From Candidatus Bathyarchaeota archaeon (lineage in GTDB: Archaea > Thermoproteota > Bathyarchaeia > TCS64), in the NCBI GenBank assembly GCA_003662205.1, contig QMXQ01000101.1, positions 1-5,936 on the forward strand: a stretch of DNA of 5,936 nucleotides. Reading direction: 5' to 3'. Positions 5,200-5,936 of the stretch are shown here, in pieces. The number at the start of each line of letters is the position of its first letter. The stretch's first letter is position 1. The position numbers and the translations under genes were made by a program. The notes beneath the pieces were generated by a model. That model was not told where the DNA came from. It saw only the letters and a program-made list of their open reading frames with translations, and searched no databases.

Positions 5200-5209
5200 C
5201 GTTATAACG
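5200..5209. promoter_or_regulatory. Symmetric TATA-like element CGTTATAACG between divergent genes
   Basis: A perfect 10-bp palindrome in the 111-base gap between the cysteine synthase and nucleosidase-like genes. Being symmetric, it could seat TBP in either direction: starts would fall near 5231 (+) and 5179 (-). This also places the longer cysteine synthase start (5223) upstream of the promoter, which argues against it. Confidence 0.45.
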
Positions 5210-5229
5210 GGGATAGAGGACACCCTTCT

Positions 5230-5235
5230 GGAGGT
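5230..5235 (+). promoter_or_regulatory. Shine-Dalgarno of the AMP nucleosidase-like gene
   Basis: GGAGGT, 12 bases before ATG 5248 and 9 before the in-frame TTG 5245. The spacing fits TTG slightly better, so the protein could carry one extra residue. Confidence 0.55.
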
Positions 5236-5247
5236 TCAGTCCATTTG

Positions 5248-5936
5248 ATGCCCGAAGGGGATCCCAGCGTCTTCACCCGGAGCCTCTATGGATGCGAGGC
5301 AGACGAGGTCGCCGAGACGGTGTTGTTGACGCCCTTCGACGACACCGTGGGGGCGCTCAGGCAGAGGGCCGAGGCGGCAAAAGAATTTGAGGGGTTCTTC
5401 CGCGGGTTCACGGCGCGCCTCGGAGGCAGGGAGGTCTCGGTCTTCAACTCCAGAATCGGAAGCCCCTCGGCCAGCGACTGCGTCTACTACCTGCGGTTCA
5501 CGCCCTGCCGTCGCATCGTCTACACGGGCATCATCGGGGCGCTTCAGCGGCGGATCAGGATCGGCGACCTCATCGTGCCGACGGCGGCCTTCAGGGGCGA
5601 GGGCGCCTCCAGATACTTCGTCGAGGAGGCCTACCCCGCCGTCGCCGACTTCGGCCTGCTAAGAGACCTCGCCTCCGCCCTGGAGGAGGTGTACGCCGGC
5701 GCCGACATCGACATCCATTATGGCCCCATCTACACCACCGACTCCTTCGCCGCGGAGACCGAGGAGTTCCTGAGGCGTTGGCAGTCCAGGAACCTCCTCG
5801 GCATAGAGATGGAGACCTCAGCCATCTACACCATCGCCACCCTGTACGGGATGAGAGCGGCGGCGGTGCACGTCGTCAGCGACAATCCCATCGCCGAGAG
5901 GAGCTTCTTCCACTTCATCCCCGAGGAGGATAAAAC
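5248..5936 (+). CDS. Nucleoside phosphorylase superfamily enzyme, AMP nucleosidase-like (3' end outside window)
   Basis: 229 residues are visible and the frame is open at the window edge. The fold is the PNP/UDP phosphorylase superfamily, which cleaves the N-glycosidic bond of purine or pyrimidine nucleosides or nucleotides. Landmarks: NSRIGSPSASD (68-77), YTGIIGALQ (92-100), IGDLIVPTAAFRGEGAS (105-121), YGPIYTTDSF (158-167), the ribose- and purine-site EMETSAIYTIA (187-197), and VVSDNP (209-214). GSP, RGEG(A/T)S, YTT and VSD(N/Q)P are the pattern of the AMP nucleosidase catalytic domain, whereas the PGDPxR phosphate loop of classical phosphorylases is absent (TPFDD instead). A nucleotide hydrolase is therefore more likely than a phosphorylase, although the substrate is not settled. 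There is no N-terminal regulatory domain as in long AMP nucleosidases. Divergent from the cysteine synthase gene, with which it shares a control region. Confidence 0.85.
   Translation, partial: MPEGDPSVFTRSLYGCEADEVAETVLLTPFDDTVGALRQRAEAAKEFEGFFRGFTARLGGREVSVFNSRIGSPSASDCVYYLRFTPCRRIVYTGIIGALQRRIRIGDLIVPTAAFRGEGASRYFVEEAYPAVADFGLLRDLASALEEVYAGADIDIHYGPIYTTDSFAAETEEFLRRWQSRNLLGIEMETSAIYTIATLYGMRAAAVHVVSDNPIAERSFFHFIPEEDK

Noticed and set aside
5137..5223. N-terminal extension of the cysteine synthase frame up to GTG 5223
   Set aside because: The 29 extra residues are basic and unlike the family, the GTG has a poor ribosome site, and it lies upstream of the likely promoter CGTTATAACG.
5387..5662. 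A 91-codon Ser/Arg-rich frame within the nucleosidase-like gene
   Set aside because: It is a shifted frame of the gene starting at 5248, whose translation shows the conserved superfamily motifs.

Overview
The window is archaeal chromosomal DNA, GC-rich and densely coded on both strands. The clearest marker is the pair at the left edge: the end of an archaeal-type cytidylate kinase gene followed 4 bases later by the gene for ribosomal protein L14e, a protein of archaea and eukaryotes. Shine-Dalgarno-like sites (GGAGGT, GGGTGA, GAGGT) match the archaeal 16S tail. TrmB and KaiC-like signalling proteins and a probable NitrOD5-type output domain suggest the Thermoproteota, perhaps Bathyarchaeia. 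That placement is an inference from gene content only.

Layout. 1-511 (+): end of cmk, then rpl14e. 556-3717 (-): a three-gene signalling/regulatory operon, transcribed as a TrmB-family regulator (with a long, doubtful 5' end), then a 219-residue protein with a tentative MEDS-like sensor half and a NitrOD5-like C-terminus, then a two-domain KaiC-like ATPase whose second domain has lost its P-loop. The gaps are 13 and 0 bases, so the three are almost certainly co-transcribed. 3692-3831: divergent control region with a 19-bp palindrome and four copies of TTGATA. 3832-4167 (+): small ArsR-like winged-helix regulator. 4180-5136 (-): PLP-dependent cysteine synthase family enzyme, convergent with the regulator. 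5137-5247: a second divergent control region centred on CGTTATAACG. 5248-end (+): nucleoside phosphorylase superfamily enzyme that looks most like the catalytic domain of AMP nucleosidase; it runs off the window.

How it may work together: the TrmB / MEDS-NitrOD5-like / KaiC operon reads as a self-contained sensing module, with a DNA-binding effector sensor, a small sensor-output adaptor and an ATPase switch. The divergent ArsR-like gene shares its control region and may be controlled together with it. The cysteine synthase and nucleosidase genes are ordinary metabolism with a shared divergent promoter region. The most unusual points are this module, the odd 5' end of the TrmB gene (a strong ribosome site feeding a 26-codon reading frame instead of the regulator), and a perfect 21-bp inverted repeat just inside the KaiC-like gene. 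No tRNA, rRNA, CRISPR array or insertion sequence was seen.
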